Of a DNA stretch of 15,797 nt, positions 15,757 to 15,797 are shown one piece after another. The DNA comes from an uncultured Desulfovibrio sp. (GTDB lineage: Bacteria > Desulfobacterota > Desulfovibrionia > Desulfovibrionales > Desulfovibrionaceae). A program made the position numbers and the translations under genes. The notes beneath the pieces were generated by a model that worked only from the letters and a program-made list of their open reading frames with translations, was not told the DNA's origin and did no database searches. The stretch's first letter is position 1. Each line of letters begins with the position of its first letter. The stretch lies in assembly GCA_900550745.1 (NCBI GenBank), contig URTO01000007.1, positions 1-15,797 of the forward strand, written 5' to 3'.

Positions 15757-15797
15757 GCCGTGTCGCCAATTATATGCGATATATTGAAATTATTAAA

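Overview
The window reads as chromosomal DNA from a Gram-negative, high-GC sulfate- or sulfite-reducer-like bacterium, most likely Desulfovibrionaceae (a Bilophila/Desulfovibrio relative). This is an inference from the protein flavour, the LPS heptose gene and the GC-rich stop-proximal hairpins; a 16S or whole-protein search would settle it. Almost all of it is core or housekeeping DNA. I see no insertion sequence, phage gene, CRISPR array, tRNA or rRNA.

Layout. (1) 1-330 is an intergenic region with two GC-rich hairpins and a candidate promoter, leading into secA (331-2889, preprotein translocase ATPase). (2) 2890-3239 is a gap with the secA terminator at 3038-3070 and a second terminator at 3188-3214, only 25 bases before the next start. 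That second terminator sits in an attenuator-like leader of an exported DUF4140/DUF4139 (MuiA-like) protein (3240-4748). (3) 4851-7948 is a probable operon: SGNH/GDSL hydrolase, ybaK (Cys-tRNA deacylase), tyrS (type 2 tyrosyl-tRNA synthetase) and a site-2-protease-like M50 membrane peptidase, closed by a terminator at 7963-7996. (4) 8131-9243 is a second short operon: rfaE2 (ADP-heptose adenylyltransferase domain) followed by two tandem paralogous 94-residue membrane proteins of unknown function. (5) 9244-9742 is a gap with no gene I can support. (6) 9743-12855 is a complete zinc homeostasis locus: zur on the minus strand, divergent from znuA-znuC-znuB on the plus strand. A palindromic candidate operator overlaps the znu promoter, and a strong terminator lies downstream at 12985-13024. 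(7) 12856-13365 is a gap with repeats and hairpins, then aspA (minus strand, 13366-14754), divergent from a LysR regulator of HypT-like type (14860-15756).

How the genes fit together. The zinc locus is a textbook sensor plus importer unit: Zur with zinc should shut off ZnuABC (periplasmic binder, ATPase, permease). The ybaK-tyrS pair covers tRNA charging and error clearance. aspA supplies ammonia and fumarate from aspartate, which fits anaerobic life with fumarate as an electron acceptor, and the divergent LysR gene is its most likely local regulator.

Nothing here looks like a full novel defence or mobile system. The parts most worth a second look are the tandem small membrane-protein pair, the attenuator-like leader before the DUF4139 gene, the Zur operator candidate, and a family of hairpins that directly follow stop codons.
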